From: Candidatus Methylomirabilis sp. | Lineage (GTDB): Bacteria; Methylomirabilota; Methylomirabilia; Methylomirabilales; Methylomirabilaceae | Direction: 5' to 3' | Assembly: GCA_002634395.1 (NCBI GenBank) | Contig: NSJM01000024.1 | Span: forward strand, 1-37,637 | DNA: 37,637 bases | In this document: positions 15,307 through 23,115 of the stretch, in pieces | Layout: each line of letters starts with the position of its first letter | How positions within the stretch are numbered: position 1 is the stretch's first letter | Program-made: the position numbers and the translations under genes | The notes under the pieces: model-generated | Seen by the model: the letters and a program-made list of their open reading frames with translations, nothing else | The model's database searches: none | Told to the model about the DNA's origin: nothing

Positions 15307-16245
15307 TTACTTGAGGATCAGATCGACCGGAGGATCGATGCCGCGATTTGACCCGTACACGATCATTTCTGCCAGGAGGCCGAAGGAGACCAGTTGAATC
15401 CCGGCAATCACCATGAGGGTACCCAGGATAAAGAGGGGCCGAGGCCCGATCCATTGCCCGAATAACCAGCCGACCGACAGATAGGCGATAATGGCCAAGC
15501 CGGCGATCCCGGTGAAGACGCCCAGTACGCCGAACAGGTGAAGCGGTCGGGTCGTATACCGAGTGAGCATCAGAACCGTCAGCAGATCGAAGAACCCTTT
15601 AGGGATCCGCTCAGATCCATACTTCGATCGGCCATACTTTCTTGATCGGTGCGCCACCTCCATCTCGCCGATCCTGAACCCCCTCCAACTGGCCAATGCC
15701 GGGATGAATCGGTGAAGCTCCCCATAGAGTTTCAGTTCTTGAATCACCGACCGCCGATACGCTTTGAACCCGCAATTGAAGTCGTGGAGCTGCACCCCAG
15801 TCAGCCGCGATGTGACGCAATTAAAAAGGGTCGACAGGAACCGCCGCGACCAGGGATCGCGACGGGTGGCCTTCCAGCCGGAGACCAGACCATACCCCTC
15901 CTCCAGCTTCTGCAGGAAACGAGGGATCTCCTTTGGATCGTCCTGAAGATCGGCGTCCAGCGTGACGATAATCTCGCCCTGTGCCTCCCGGAACCCGGCC
16001 GCCAACGCCACGGCCTTCCCCTGGTTACTCCGAAGGCGAACGACCTTCAGCCGTTTGTCCCCCTCCCGCAGGCTCTTCAATACGTCGAACGAGCCGTCGG
16101 TGCTCCCGTCGTCCACGAAGATCATCTCGCACCGGTCAGCGTAGGGGAGCAGGGCCGCCGCCAGCGCAGCATGCAATTCGTGCAGGCTTTCTGCCTCGTT
16201 ATACAGTGGAATTACGACGGAAATGTCCGCCCTCACCGCCGTCAC
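15307..16245 (-). CDS. polyprenyl-phosphate sugar synthase-like GT2 (DPM1/GtrB/ArnC type)
   Basis: A 312-residue membrane-attached GT2. The N-terminal catalytic domain shows ISVVIPLYNEAESL, the FVDDGSTDGS motif, RLRSNQGKAVALAAGF and the metal-binding D-x-D within TLDADLQDDP. The C-terminal 90 residues hold two transmembrane helices (LFGVLGVFTGIAGLAIIAYL and ILGTLMVIAGIQLVSFGLLAEMIV). This is the plan of DPM/GtrB/ArnC-type enzymes, which transfer a sugar from a nucleotide donor to undecaprenyl or dolichyl phosphate. Its GTG start overlaps the stop of the upstream TMTC-like gene (GTGA at 16242-16245), so the two are coupled. The lipid-linked sugar probably serves as donor for that GT-C protein. 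Confidence 0.93.
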   Translation of the reverse strand: MTAVRADISVVIPLYNEAESLHELHAALAAALLPYADRCEMIFVDDGSTDGSFDVLKSLREGDKRLKVVRLRSNQGKAVALAAGFREAQGEIIVTLDADLQDDPKEIPRFLQKLEEGYGLVSGWKATRRDPWSRRFLSTLFNCVTSRLTGVQLHDFNCGFKAYRRSVIQELKLYGELHRFIPALASWRGFRIGEMEVAHRSRKYGRSKYGSERIPKGFFDLLTVLMLTRYTTRPLHLFGVLGVFTGIAGLAIIAYLSVGWLFGQWIGPRPLFILGTLMVIAGIQLVSFGLLAEMIVYGSNRGIDPPVDLILK

Positions 16246-18044
16246 GGTACGGCGCCCACGGCAGGCTGCGCCACCGGCTCACTACTCCCCTGAAGGCGGC
16301 GCAATCGGGCCAGGTTCTGCCTCGCCTCGATCAGGTCAGGCATCCGGGTAAGCGCCGCCTGGAACGCCGACTCCGCCTCGACCATCCGGCCGTTCTTGGC
16401 AAACAGGATGCCCAGGTTGTTATACGCATAGGCATCATACGGAGGTCTCGCCAGCGCCGCCCGAAACTGCTGCTCCGCCTCGGGTAGTCGTTCTTGACGC
16501 AGGAACACCGCCCCAAGCCACAGCCGCGGGATCACTTCGTTTTCCTTCAGTCGAATGGCCGACTGAAGCTCCCGCTCTGCGCGTTCCAGCTCACCCCGAT
16601 CGAGATAGATCTTCCCGAGGTTCCCGTGGGCGATCGCAAGATCCGGCTTGATCTGCACCGCGGCCTCCAGCTCCAGCTCAGATCGAGTCAGCTCCCCACG
16701 ACGCAGGTACGCCACCCCTAGATTATTTCTCGCTCTCGCCACCTGCGGCGCTGTCTGGACCGTCTTGCTCCAAAGGGTCACATCATCCTTCCAGTCCCGA
16801 TTTCGCCAGACGGTCCGTAGGCCCAACAGCAGCAAAAGAACCACGCTCCCGACTTGCAGCGCCCGAGCTGCGGGCTGATGCTCCAGCCACGGCTTCAGAA
16901 GTCCCCCCAGGGCCAACGCGTACCCGGCCGTAGCCACATAGAGGTAGTGTTCCGCCATCATCTCGTGGTGGGGGACGATCTGGGAGACCGGTAGAAGGGA
17001 GAGAAAGAACCACATCCCGCCGAAGGCGACGACCGGCCGTGATCTCAAGCACGAGAGGATCATGGAGCCGAGCGCCACCAGGATCAGGATCGCCATCCAG
17101 GCGCGCAGATCTGTCCATGAGGTGGTAACCGGAAAACCGTTGTACGAGTAATCGGCATTGAGCGTTATCGGCGCGACCAGCAGACTGAGGTAGTGGAGGG
17201 TAACCCTGGCCATCGTGAGGATCGTAAACCACAGGCTTCCGCCGTGATAGGCGCGCACCCAGGTTCCTCGAACAAAGAACAGCACATACACGACGAGACC
17301 GCCCGCTATGGCCGCAAGCGGAAGGTATAGCCGGCGACCGTCCCGGAATGCGGATCGCGCGGCTGTCCAGATCGCCCCGAATGGAGGAAGAGCCCAGGTG
17401 GGTCGCGTGAGGGGCATGCGGCTGACCAGGTCATAGGCAAAGCAGAGGAGCGGAAGGACGATACCGCTCTCTTTCGTGAGGAAGGCCAGGAGGTACAACA
17501 GGACCGTTAGCCCTAAAAACCGATTGGAACCCAACGCCCGATACCGCAGGAAGGTGTAAAAACCGGCAAGAACAAACAGCCCGGAGAGCACATCCCGACG
17601 CCCGGACAAGTACGTCACGGCATCGGTCTGAATGGGGTGGAGGGCGAAAAGGAGCGCCACGAACAGGGCGATGCGCCCACGACCGCATATTATCTCGGCA
17701 ATCAAGAAGACGAAGAGGGCGGAAAGCGCGTGATACGCGATGTTGCCGATGTGGTAGCCCACGGGATTGAGGCCGGAGAGGGCGTAGTCAAAGGCGTATG
17801 AGGCGCTCCGGACCGGGCGATAGGCCACCCCACGCGTGATGAGCTTGACCAGTTGACCAAATGGCCCTGATCCTCCCGCTGTCTGCAAGCGTACAATCGT
17901 CTCCAGATCGTCAAATAGGAATTCGTTCCGCAGGCTGTTGGCATAGACCGCGACCACGGCTATCAGCAGTATCAGGATCGAGAGCGCCTGTGTAGACCGC
18001 CAAACCTGTTCCTTCGGCTGTGGACTGCCCTTCTTTGTTCGCAA
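16242..18044 (-). CDS. TMTC-like membrane glycosyltransferase (GT-C) with C-terminal TPR domain
   Basis: 600 residues from a TTG at 18044 with a GAGGA site. Residues 20-430 hold about ten membrane helices with GT-C features: the acidic FLFDDLETI loop after the first helix, an RPVRSASYAFDYALSG stretch, and HPIQTDAVTYLSGRRDVLSG, the signature region of TMTC-type O-mannosyltransferase-like proteins. Residues about 435-590 contain four to five TPR units (for example AYLRRGELTRSELELEAAVQ, IYLDRGELERAERELQSAI). Eukaryotic TMTC proteins O-mannosylate secreted proteins using lipid-linked mannose. In bacteria the role is untested, but protein glycosylation in the periplasm is plausible. It is coupled to the lipid-sugar synthase-like GT2. 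Confidence 0.9.
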   Translation of the reverse strand: MRTKKGSPQPKEQVWRSTQALSILILLIAVVAVYANSLRNEFLFDDLETIVRLQTAGGSGPFGQLVKLITRGVAYRPVRSASYAFDYALSGLNPVGYHIGNIAYHALSALFVFLIAEIICGRGRIALFVALLFALHPIQTDAVTYLSGRRDVLSGLFVLAGFYTFLRYRALGSNRFLGLTVLLYLLAFLTKESGIVLPLLCFAYDLVSRMPLTRPTWALPPFGAIWTAARSAFRDGRRLYLPLAAIAGGLVVYVLFFVRGTWVRAYHGGSLWFTILTMARVTLHYLSLLVAPITLNADYSYNGFPVTTSWTDLRAWMAILILVALGSMILSCLRSRPVVAFGGMWFFLSLLPVSQIVPHHEMMAEHYLYVATAGYALALGGLLKPWLEHQPAARALQVGSVVLLLLLGLRTVWRNRDWKDDVTLWSKTVQTAPQVARARNNLGVAYLRRGELTRSELELEAAVQIKPDLAIAHGNLGKIYLDRGELERAERELQSAIRLKENEVIPRLWLGAVFLRQERLPEAEQQFRAALARPPYDAYAYNNLGILFAKNGRMVEAESAFQAALTRMPDLIEARQNLARLRRLQGSSEPVAQPAVGAVP

Positions 18045-18201
18045 CGATCTGTCCTCACCGTGGACTGGCTACCAGGATCGGCTGCGGAAGCTATGATTGG
18101 CTGAAGTCATCAGACCGGGAGAAGCGGATTCCGACGAACACAGGCATATCCGGGGCACCGCCATACAGCGCGCGGATACCGGGGATTGACAGTCGGATCG
18201 G
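18045..18201. other. intergenic region without recognised features
   Basis: 157 bases between the Tat protein stop and the TMTC-like gene start. I see no clear promoter, hairpin or short gene, only the SD (GAGGAC) of the downstream gene at the left end. Confidence 0.4.
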
Positions 18202-19383
18202 TTAGACCTGATTGACGCCCCTCGCCATCGTAAGGCCATGATAGGCATGGCAGGCGTCCCCGATCAAGAACGCGTATAGAGTAGAATCCCGGCGCCTGAG
18301 GGATGCGATATCTGTCCGGCTCACCTCCAGGATTGCGGCAGCCAGGATCCCGGTTGCGGCGCGAATCTCCGCCTCCTGTGCGACAGTCGGTGTATAGAGG
18401 CCGAACATTCGGACATACTGAATAATTTCCATAGCATGGCCGAGGAACTTCAGTCTGGTGTCGAAATAGTGCAAACGTTGCGTGTCGGCCGGCGTGTCGG
18501 TCTTCGCCATCGTCTGGTAGTGCTGATCCGCAAGATATATGTCGGCTTTCAATCGCCAGATCAGCATGTCGAGTATGGGCCTGAGGCGTCGCCGCCCCTC
18601 CTCACCAAGGTGCCCATGGCGAACAGCGACCGCCAGGCTGTAGATGACGTGGGTGCCACCGCAGGTAAAGCGCATGATCGGGGCCCTCTGGGCCGGCATG
18701 ATCCCCTGCTGCATCGCCGTGGCGTACTCGGCCGACCCCTGCTCCACGGCCTTGAAGAGGGAGGCGATCACATCGTGGAGCCTGATCTCCTGATTCGCGG
18801 CGTTCTTCCAGACGGCCTTGTCCGGCGGCATCGTGATCGAGAAGGCGATCACGCTCCACGCAGCCTCGTCTCTCGTATCGTCCAGAGGACTTAATGCCGT
18901 GTCGAAGACAAAGAGTGTTTTCCCGGTGGATAAAAGATCACCCACTGTCTGCCGACGACCCTGGACGACAAAAGAATGATCCAAGCCGACCCCGGCCTCC
19001 AGCAGTGTTTTCAATAGCGTGTTGAAATGGCCCTCGGCGCTGCCTGCCATCGTCAGGTATGACCGCCCCCGGACCGTTTGCATCTCGAGGAAATGCGAGC
19101 AGAGGTAGTCGACGGCCGGGCCTTCGTCGAGCATGAACCCCTTGCCGAGGGCCCGTACGCCGTGCATCATGGCCCACGGATGATCCTTGACCGAGGCGTA
19201 ACGACGGATCAGGTCGCGCATCGCCTGCTTGGCCTTTGGCAGCGTATCCACCTGCTTGCGACCGACCGTCCCCGGTTCGGCGGCCGCCAACGCGTGAAGG
19301 GGTCTGGTCAGCAGCGCGCCCCCGCCGAGCACGGCGTACCGAAGTACATCCCGCCTCGTCACGCCTCCACAACAGCACCGCAC
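18202..19383 (-). CDS. Tat-exported protein of unknown function near exosortase
   Basis: About 393 residues from a GTG at 19383, placed nine bases after an AGGAGG site; a GTG at 19413 is also open. The N-terminus reads MRCCCGGVTRRDVLRYAVLGGG, with the twin-arginine motif T-R-R-D-V-L-R, a hydrophobic core and A-x-A-like cleavage (HALAAA), so it is exported folded by the Tat system. The mature protein is helix-rich and contains F-T-C-G-G-T-H-V and G-D-A-C-H-A-Y-H-G motifs; the His and Cys residues could bind a metal or cofactor. I do not recognise the family. It lies 108 bases after the XrtH-associated gene and has a candidate promoter of its own. Confidence 0.8.
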   Translation of the reverse strand: MRCCCGGVTRRDVLRYAVLGGGALLTRPLHALAAAEPGTVGRKQVDTLPKAKQAMRDLIRRYASVKDHPWAMMHGVRALGKGFMLDEGPAVDYLCSHFLEMQTVRGRSYLTMAGSAEGHFNTLLKTLLEAGVGLDHSFVVQGRRQTVGDLLSTGKTLFVFDTALSPLDDTRDEAAWSVIAFSITMPPDKAVWKNAANQEIRLHDVIASLFKAVEQGSAEYATAMQQGIMPAQRAPIMRFTCGGTHVIYSLAVAVRHGHLGEEGRRRLRPILDMLIWRLKADIYLADQHYQTMAKTDTPADTQRLHYFDTRLKFLGHAMEIIQYVRMFGLYTPTVAQEAEIRAATGILAAAILEVSRTDIASLRRRDSTLYAFLIGDACHAYHGLTMARGVNQV

Positions 19384-19455
19384 CTGTTCCACCCTCCTGT
19401 ATGGTCGATTCACGCCCGCTGAACGACGTCGTTGCCGGCAGGCAGTGTCTGTCTT

Positions 19456-19485
19456 CTAATAACCCATTGACGCGGAGCGCGTCAA
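19456..19485 (-). promoter_or_regulatory. candidate promoter with a palindrome over the -35 box
   Basis: Minus strand: TTGACG (19480-19485), 18-bp spacer, TATTAG (19456-19461). The -35 is one arm of a perfect palindrome (TTGACGC, five-base loop, GCGTCAA; 19467-19485), which could be an operator or, as RNA, a small stem. It would drive the Tat protein gene. Confidence 0.4.
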
Positions 19486-19491
19486 GGTCTT

Positions 19492-20163
19492 TCACCGCTT
19501 TCCCTTGTCCGCTCTCCGTCTTTCTTTTCCTTGCGCTCCGCGCGTACCCTTGATTCGCGCCTCAGCTTCTTCTTCCCCACCGACGCGCATCTCCGGCCCC
19601 AAGGGCAGCCCCTGCCGGTCATGGGACTGGACAACAAACCGGTAGAGTAACAACCCGATCACGAACGGCAGCAGTTGACTCGCCATCGACAGGTAAAAGT
19701 TGATCCCCCACACGTACAGGCGGCCGCTCGACCCCTGGAACGCCTCCAGGTCCGGTTGCTCAAAGAACTTGACGCCAATCAGAAGGTACGCCAGATGAGC
19801 GATCAGCAGAATCCCTAACGCGATCGCCAACATCTTGCATCGCGATCGCCAATCGATGCGCCGGAGTGAAAAAACGAGGGCAACCATGAGGATCAGATTA
19901 AAATGAGTCAGGTTTCCTTTGAATCCCTGGATCGTCATGCCATCCCCTGAAGTCGAACCGGGACGTACCAGAAGGATGTCGTGCTCCCAACCCACAAGCC
20001 TTGGCGCAGGAGCGCTTTCGATAAGAGGTAGTACGATATTCGCGCTGGATGCGAGAAAGCGGTTATACGCCGGCGTCACGAGAAACCAAAGCGGTAGAGC
20101 GAGGCAGAAGCTTACAAGAAACCGGCCGGCGAACGTAAGAAGCGCTTTAGTGTTTGGGAACAC
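19492..20163 (-). CDS. exosortase H-associated membrane protein (probable)
   Basis: About 223 residues from a GTG at 20163, overlapping the end of xrtH by 17 bp; an ATG at 20205 lies deeper in xrtH. It has four to five membrane segments: a first one near residue 10-30, an external loop (W-E-H-D-I-L-L-V-R-P) and the segments HFNLILMVALVFSL, MLAIALGILLIAHLAYLLIG and SQLLPFVIGLLLYRFVV. The Glu/Lys/Arg-rich tail is likely cytoplasmic. Such a protein regularly accompanies XrtH-type exosortases and is presumed to help processing, although its biochemical function is unknown. Identification rests on size, topology and overlap with xrtH, less on motifs. Confidence 0.72.
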   Translation of the reverse strand: MFPNTKALLTFAGRFLVSFCLALPLWFLVTPAYNRFLASSANIVLPLIESAPAPRLVGWEHDILLVRPGSTSGDGMTIQGFKGNLTHFNLILMVALVFSLRRIDWRSRCKMLAIALGILLIAHLAYLLIGVKFFEQPDLEAFQGSSGRLYVWGINFYLSMASQLLPFVIGLLLYRFVVQSHDRQGLPLGPEMRVGGEEEAEARIKGTRGAQGKERRRADKGKR

Positions 20164-20659
20164 TGACGAAGCGCGCCGTCCAGTACAGCCATACAAGGAG
20201 GGCAAAAAAGATAATCAGCGATTGCCAGACCAACAGATGGGCCGTCTCAAAGAATGACGGGAAGAAGCGGCCGATATACATGAGACTGACTACCCTGATG
20301 AGGTTTAAGGTGAGAATCACCGATACTCCAAGCAGAAGCCCCTTCAATTTCTCCTTCACCCGACTCGGATAAGCCAGGACAGCGGACAGATAGATCGCCA
20401 CAACAAAAATTCCGGTGCATACATCGTCAATCTGAGCCGCAAACCCCTCAATTCGGAGAATAGTTCCCGAGGTCGTGGCCTGGAGGGAAAGAAGGTTGAG
20501 GATGAACCCGCTGACTACGGCAAACGCCAGCGCCAACGGCTGTCCGATAATCTCTCGCATGACGTTTGTTCGCAGGAGCGTGTACAGGAGGACGATGCAC
20601 ACCAGAAAGGTGGCATATGCCCTGACTACGGGCTTGCGTACGTCAAAATATTGCTCCAT
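20147..20659 (-). CDS. xrtH: exosortase H (XrtH)
   Basis: A 170-residue integral membrane cysteine transpeptidase-like protein of the exosortase/archaeosortase family. The family's invariant residues are present: Cys81 in the D-D-V-C-T-G motif, Arg122 in N-L-I-R-V-V-S, and His141 in E-T-A-H-L-L-V-W-Q. It has about five membrane helices. The short length (full exosortases are usually longer) and the AHLxVWQ region fit XrtH, the type that pairs with IPTLxxWG-CTERM sorting signals. A protein with such a signal is encoded at 25355-26221. Exosortases cleave the C-terminal signal at the membrane and probably transfer the protein to another carrier. The gene has its own promoter and overlaps the companion membrane protein. 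Confidence 0.88.
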   Translation of the reverse strand: MEQYFDVRKPVVRAYATFLVCIVLLYTLLRTNVMREIIGQPLALAFAVVSGFILNLLSLQATTSGTILRIEGFAAQIDDVCTGIFVVAIYLSAVLAYPSRVKEKLKGLLLGVSVILTLNLIRVVSLMYIGRFFPSFFETAHLLVWQSLIIFFALLVWLYWTARFVSVPKH

Positions 20660-20716
20660 CGCTTTCTCTCTTCCCTTACGTGACCGGGGGGAGAAGTAAT
20701 ACGGCTAGCAGGATTC

Positions 20717-20746
20717 TAAATACACCATGTGAGGCCAAGTTGTCAA
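20717..20746 (-). promoter_or_regulatory. promoter of the xrtH operon
   Basis: Minus strand: perfect -35 TTGACA (20741-20746), 18-bp spacer, -10 TATTTA (20717-20722), about 50 bases before the xrtH ATG. Confidence 0.6.
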
Positions 20747-20862
20747 TACCCCCTTCTCCAATCTCTCATGGGGGGGGAGGGGTTTGCCCACAATCACTGA
20801 AAGCCCTCGGCTCATTCTCCCTCCCTACCGACTTGGGCGCGTCTCAATGCGCTAGAAAGGCC

Positions 20863-21627
20863 CTAGCCCGGACGCCTTCCCTGTTCCCTCCTGATGGCTC
20901 TTATCACTCGTTCTTGAAGCCACAGCAGGAACAGGCTGCCGAAGCGATAGAGGCCCTCGTGGAGGAGGTTGAACCGGCTCTTTCGCCGATCGTCGCACCA
21001 CACCGGAATTTCGGTAATGGTAACGCCATCGCGTTGACCCCAGGTGATGAGCTGCAGGATATAGGCGCTCTGGTCGGCAAGATGAGGGAGATATGGCCGC
21101 ATGAAGTCGGTTCGAAATGCCTTGGCGCCGATCGAGTAGTCCGTAAACGAAAGGTGAAGCAACCGGCGTGTGCAGGCGATGAACGCCGCGCTTGCCATTT
21201 GTCGGACCCACGAGCGCTGCTGACCTCCGGTCTGCTTGGAGCCGATGACGATGTCCGCCGTTTCGAGGGCGACCGCCGCAGTCGTGATGAAGTCGAGATC
21301 GATGGTGAGGTCGAGATCGAGACACACCACCCGGTCATATTGCGCGCGCGTCATCCCGGCCTTGAATGCGCGGCCCACCCCGCGCTGTGGTAATTCAATA
21401 ACTGTGAGGTCCGTACATCCCACCGCACAGGCCCTGGCGATCTCGACGGTCCGATCGGTCGAGCCGTTGCTCACCAGGAGCATTTCGTACTCCACAATCT
21501 CCCGGTCCTTCAGGTAGCGCCTGAGGCGGTCGACGTTCGCGGCAAGAATAGCTTCTTCGTTATACGCCGGGATGATGAATGTCAGTGGAGCACGGCGTTG
21601 GCGAGTATCACGCAGGTCCTGGGACAT
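20863..21627 (-). CDS. GT2 family glycosyltransferase (soluble DPM1-like)
   Basis: A 254-residue GT-A enzyme without transmembrane helices. Motifs: LTFIIPAYNEEAIL, the LVSNGSTDRTVEIA acidic motif, LPQRGVGRAFKAGM and the metal-binding D-L-D in CLDLDLTID. The C-terminal half has YSIGAKAFRTDFM and TITEIPVWCDDRRKSRFNLL, arrangements found in DPM1-type synthases that make polyprenyl-phosphate sugars. The C-terminus has an amphipathic helix that may touch the membrane. It starts 12 bases after the radical SAM gene and is probably in the same transcript. The G8 tract at about 20770-20777 lies downstream of its stop. Substrate unknown. Confidence 0.88.
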   Translation of the reverse strand: MSQDLRDTRQRRAPLTFIIPAYNEEAILAANVDRLRRYLKDREIVEYEMLLVSNGSTDRTVEIARACAVGCTDLTVIELPQRGVGRAFKAGMTRAQYDRVVCLDLDLTIDLDFITTAAVALETADIVIGSKQTGGQQRSWVRQMASAAFIACTRRLLHLSFTDYSIGAKAFRTDFMRPYLPHLADQSAYILQLITWGQRDGVTITEIPVWCDDRRKSRFNLLHEGLYRFGSLFLLWLQERVIRAIRREQGRRPG

Positions 21628-21639
21628 GGCGGAACGGGC

Positions 21640-22998
21640 CTAGGAGAACACTGGTCGCACGTAGTCCCAGAACAGTGCGGCCTGTCGGCGCCAAAGATGA
21701 AGGTCTGCCCTGCGAAGTCTGGACCAGAGTACCGCCGGCCGCAGGTAGAACTCACGAAAGGCCCGGTCGGCGACGGCCTGAAGGAGACGGGGATCATGTT
21801 CCTTACCCAGGACTTCTGGGAACAGTTCCGAGGCGCCGCTTATCTCATACAGCTTCGTACCCAGGTAGGGAGTCACGGTATGAAACGACGCATAGGTTGG
21901 GTTCAGCCGCTTGGCAAACGCAATCGTCGCCTCCATATCCTCGGCGGTCTCCCCTGGGAAGCCGAACATGAAGAAACAGACCTGATCGATCCCTGACTGC
22001 TTTGTCTCCGCAATTCCTCGCTCGATCTGCTCAAGGGTAATCCGCTTATTCGTTTCGGCCAGGACTCTGGCTGAGCCGCTCTCCACGCCAAAGTGGATCA
22101 GCCGACAGCCGGCGCGCTTCATCAATTGCAGAAGCGGCCCATCGACATAATCGGCCCTGGTCTGGCACGCCCACTCGAAGGGCAACTTGGCTGACGCCAG
22201 TCGTTCACACAGATCCCAGACGTCGTCACGGACCGCAGTGAACTCCAGATCGATAAAGTAGCCTGTCTCGGCTCCTGCCTCTCGAACCAGATACGTCACC
22301 TCACGGATAACCTGCTCAGGATCTTTCTTGCGGTAGCCTTTGCCGTACATCTTGAGGAGACAGAAAGAACATCGATGGTGACAACCGCGCGTCGCTTCAA
22401 GCAGAGCAAACCTGCCGCCGAGAACTTCGTATCGGTAGTGACGAAGGTCGAGGAGATGAAAAGCGGGCAGCGGCAGAGTCGTGAGATCGACGGGATTCCC
22501 TTCCGGATTGTTGACGATCGCGCCCCCTTGCAGATAGGTAACACCCGGCACCTCAGAAGGATTTTTGCCCTCGCAGAGCGCTCGGACCGCCAGCTCCGGC
22601 TCGCCTCGGATCACGGCCCGCGCGTGCGTCATGGTGAGCAGCTCGCCTGGCGCAACGGTCCCATGCGTCCCCATCACGTACAGCTTGTCGGATTCCACCA
22701 GGTTTGTCACGGCAAGGAATGGGCCCAGGTCAAGGTTGGGGCATTGCCACCGATCGATCGGCGACGAGGTCACGAAGACCAGGTCGTGACGTGCGGCGGC
22801 ATCTCGAATCGCGTCCAGCGGGGTGGGTGTGGCGCGAGCGTCGATAAGGCTAACGCTCAGCCCGTCCTGCTCCAGGATCGCTGCACAGTTGAGCAGGTCA
22901 AGGGGAGGCCAAGTCCTATTGAATCGGCGGCCTTTTCGACTTACCAGCCCGTCCCAGCTTGGATTGACCAGCAGGACCTTCAGTCGCCTTCCTGGCAT
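21640..22998 (-). CDS. B12-binding-type radical SAM protein
   Basis: A 452-residue class B-like radical SAM enzyme. Residues 1-170 form the cobalamin-binding-type N-terminal domain (VLLVNPSWDG, PPLDLLNCAAILEQDGLSVSLIDA). The radical SAM cluster motif C-x3-C-x2-C is at Cys206, Cys210 and Cys213 (CHHRCSFC). Later motifs, HFGVESGSARVL and FMFGFPGETAEDM, are typical of the family. These enzymes methylate or rearrange unactivated carbons; substrates cannot be predicted from sequence, but a sugar, lipid or peptide modification fits this locus. The ATG at 22998 follows a GAGGTGA site. Next to it are the GT2 at 20863 and, upstream, a repeat element that may separate transcripts. Confidence 0.92.
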   Translation of the reverse strand: MPGRRLKVLLVNPSWDGLVSRKGRRFNRTWPPLDLLNCAAILEQDGLSVSLIDARATPTPLDAIRDAAARHDLVFVTSSPIDRWQCPNLDLGPFLAVTNLVESDKLYVMGTHGTVAPGELLTMTHARAVIRGEPELAVRALCEGKNPSEVPGVTYLQGGAIVNNPEGNPVDLTTLPLPAFHLLDLRHYRYEVLGGRFALLEATRGCHHRCSFCLLKMYGKGYRKKDPEQVIREVTYLVREAGAETGYFIDLEFTAVRDDVWDLCERLASAKLPFEWACQTRADYVDGPLLQLMKRAGCRLIHFGVESGSARVLAETNKRITLEQIERGIAETKQSGIDQVCFFMFGFPGETAEDMEATIAFAKRLNPTYASFHTVTPYLGTKLYEISGASELFPEVLGKEHDPRLLQAVADRAFREFYLRPAVLWSRLRRADLHLWRRQAALFWDYVRPVFS

Positions 22999-23039
22999 GC
23001 TGAGGTCACCTCATTTCATTATGTTAAACATTTATTCTG

Positions 23040-23115
23040 AAATCTTCCCTTGCCCCTCTTTGCCAAAGAGGGAATTTATTCCTCCCTTTGGAAAAGGGAG
23101 GTTAGGAGGGATTTT
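23040..23115. repeat. REP/MITE-like palindromic element
   Basis: Two adjacent perfect hairpins (8-bp stem at 23054-23072; 9-bp stem at 23081-23101) flanked by imperfect terminal inverted repeats (AAATCTTCCCT on the left, AGGAGGGATTTT on the right). The layout resembles small interspersed elements known in several bacterial groups with cores such as CCTCCCTTTTCCAAAGGGAGG. It overlaps the last bases of the PTPS_related gene, whose stop lies in the right end, and may also terminate transcription. Identification as an interspersed element is by recall, not search. Confidence 0.55.

Noticed and set aside
20769-20782. Run of eight G residues as a phase-variable tract
   Set aside because: It lies downstream of the GT2 stop and upstream of the xrtH promoter, so slippage would not switch any frame; effect on transcription cannot be judged.
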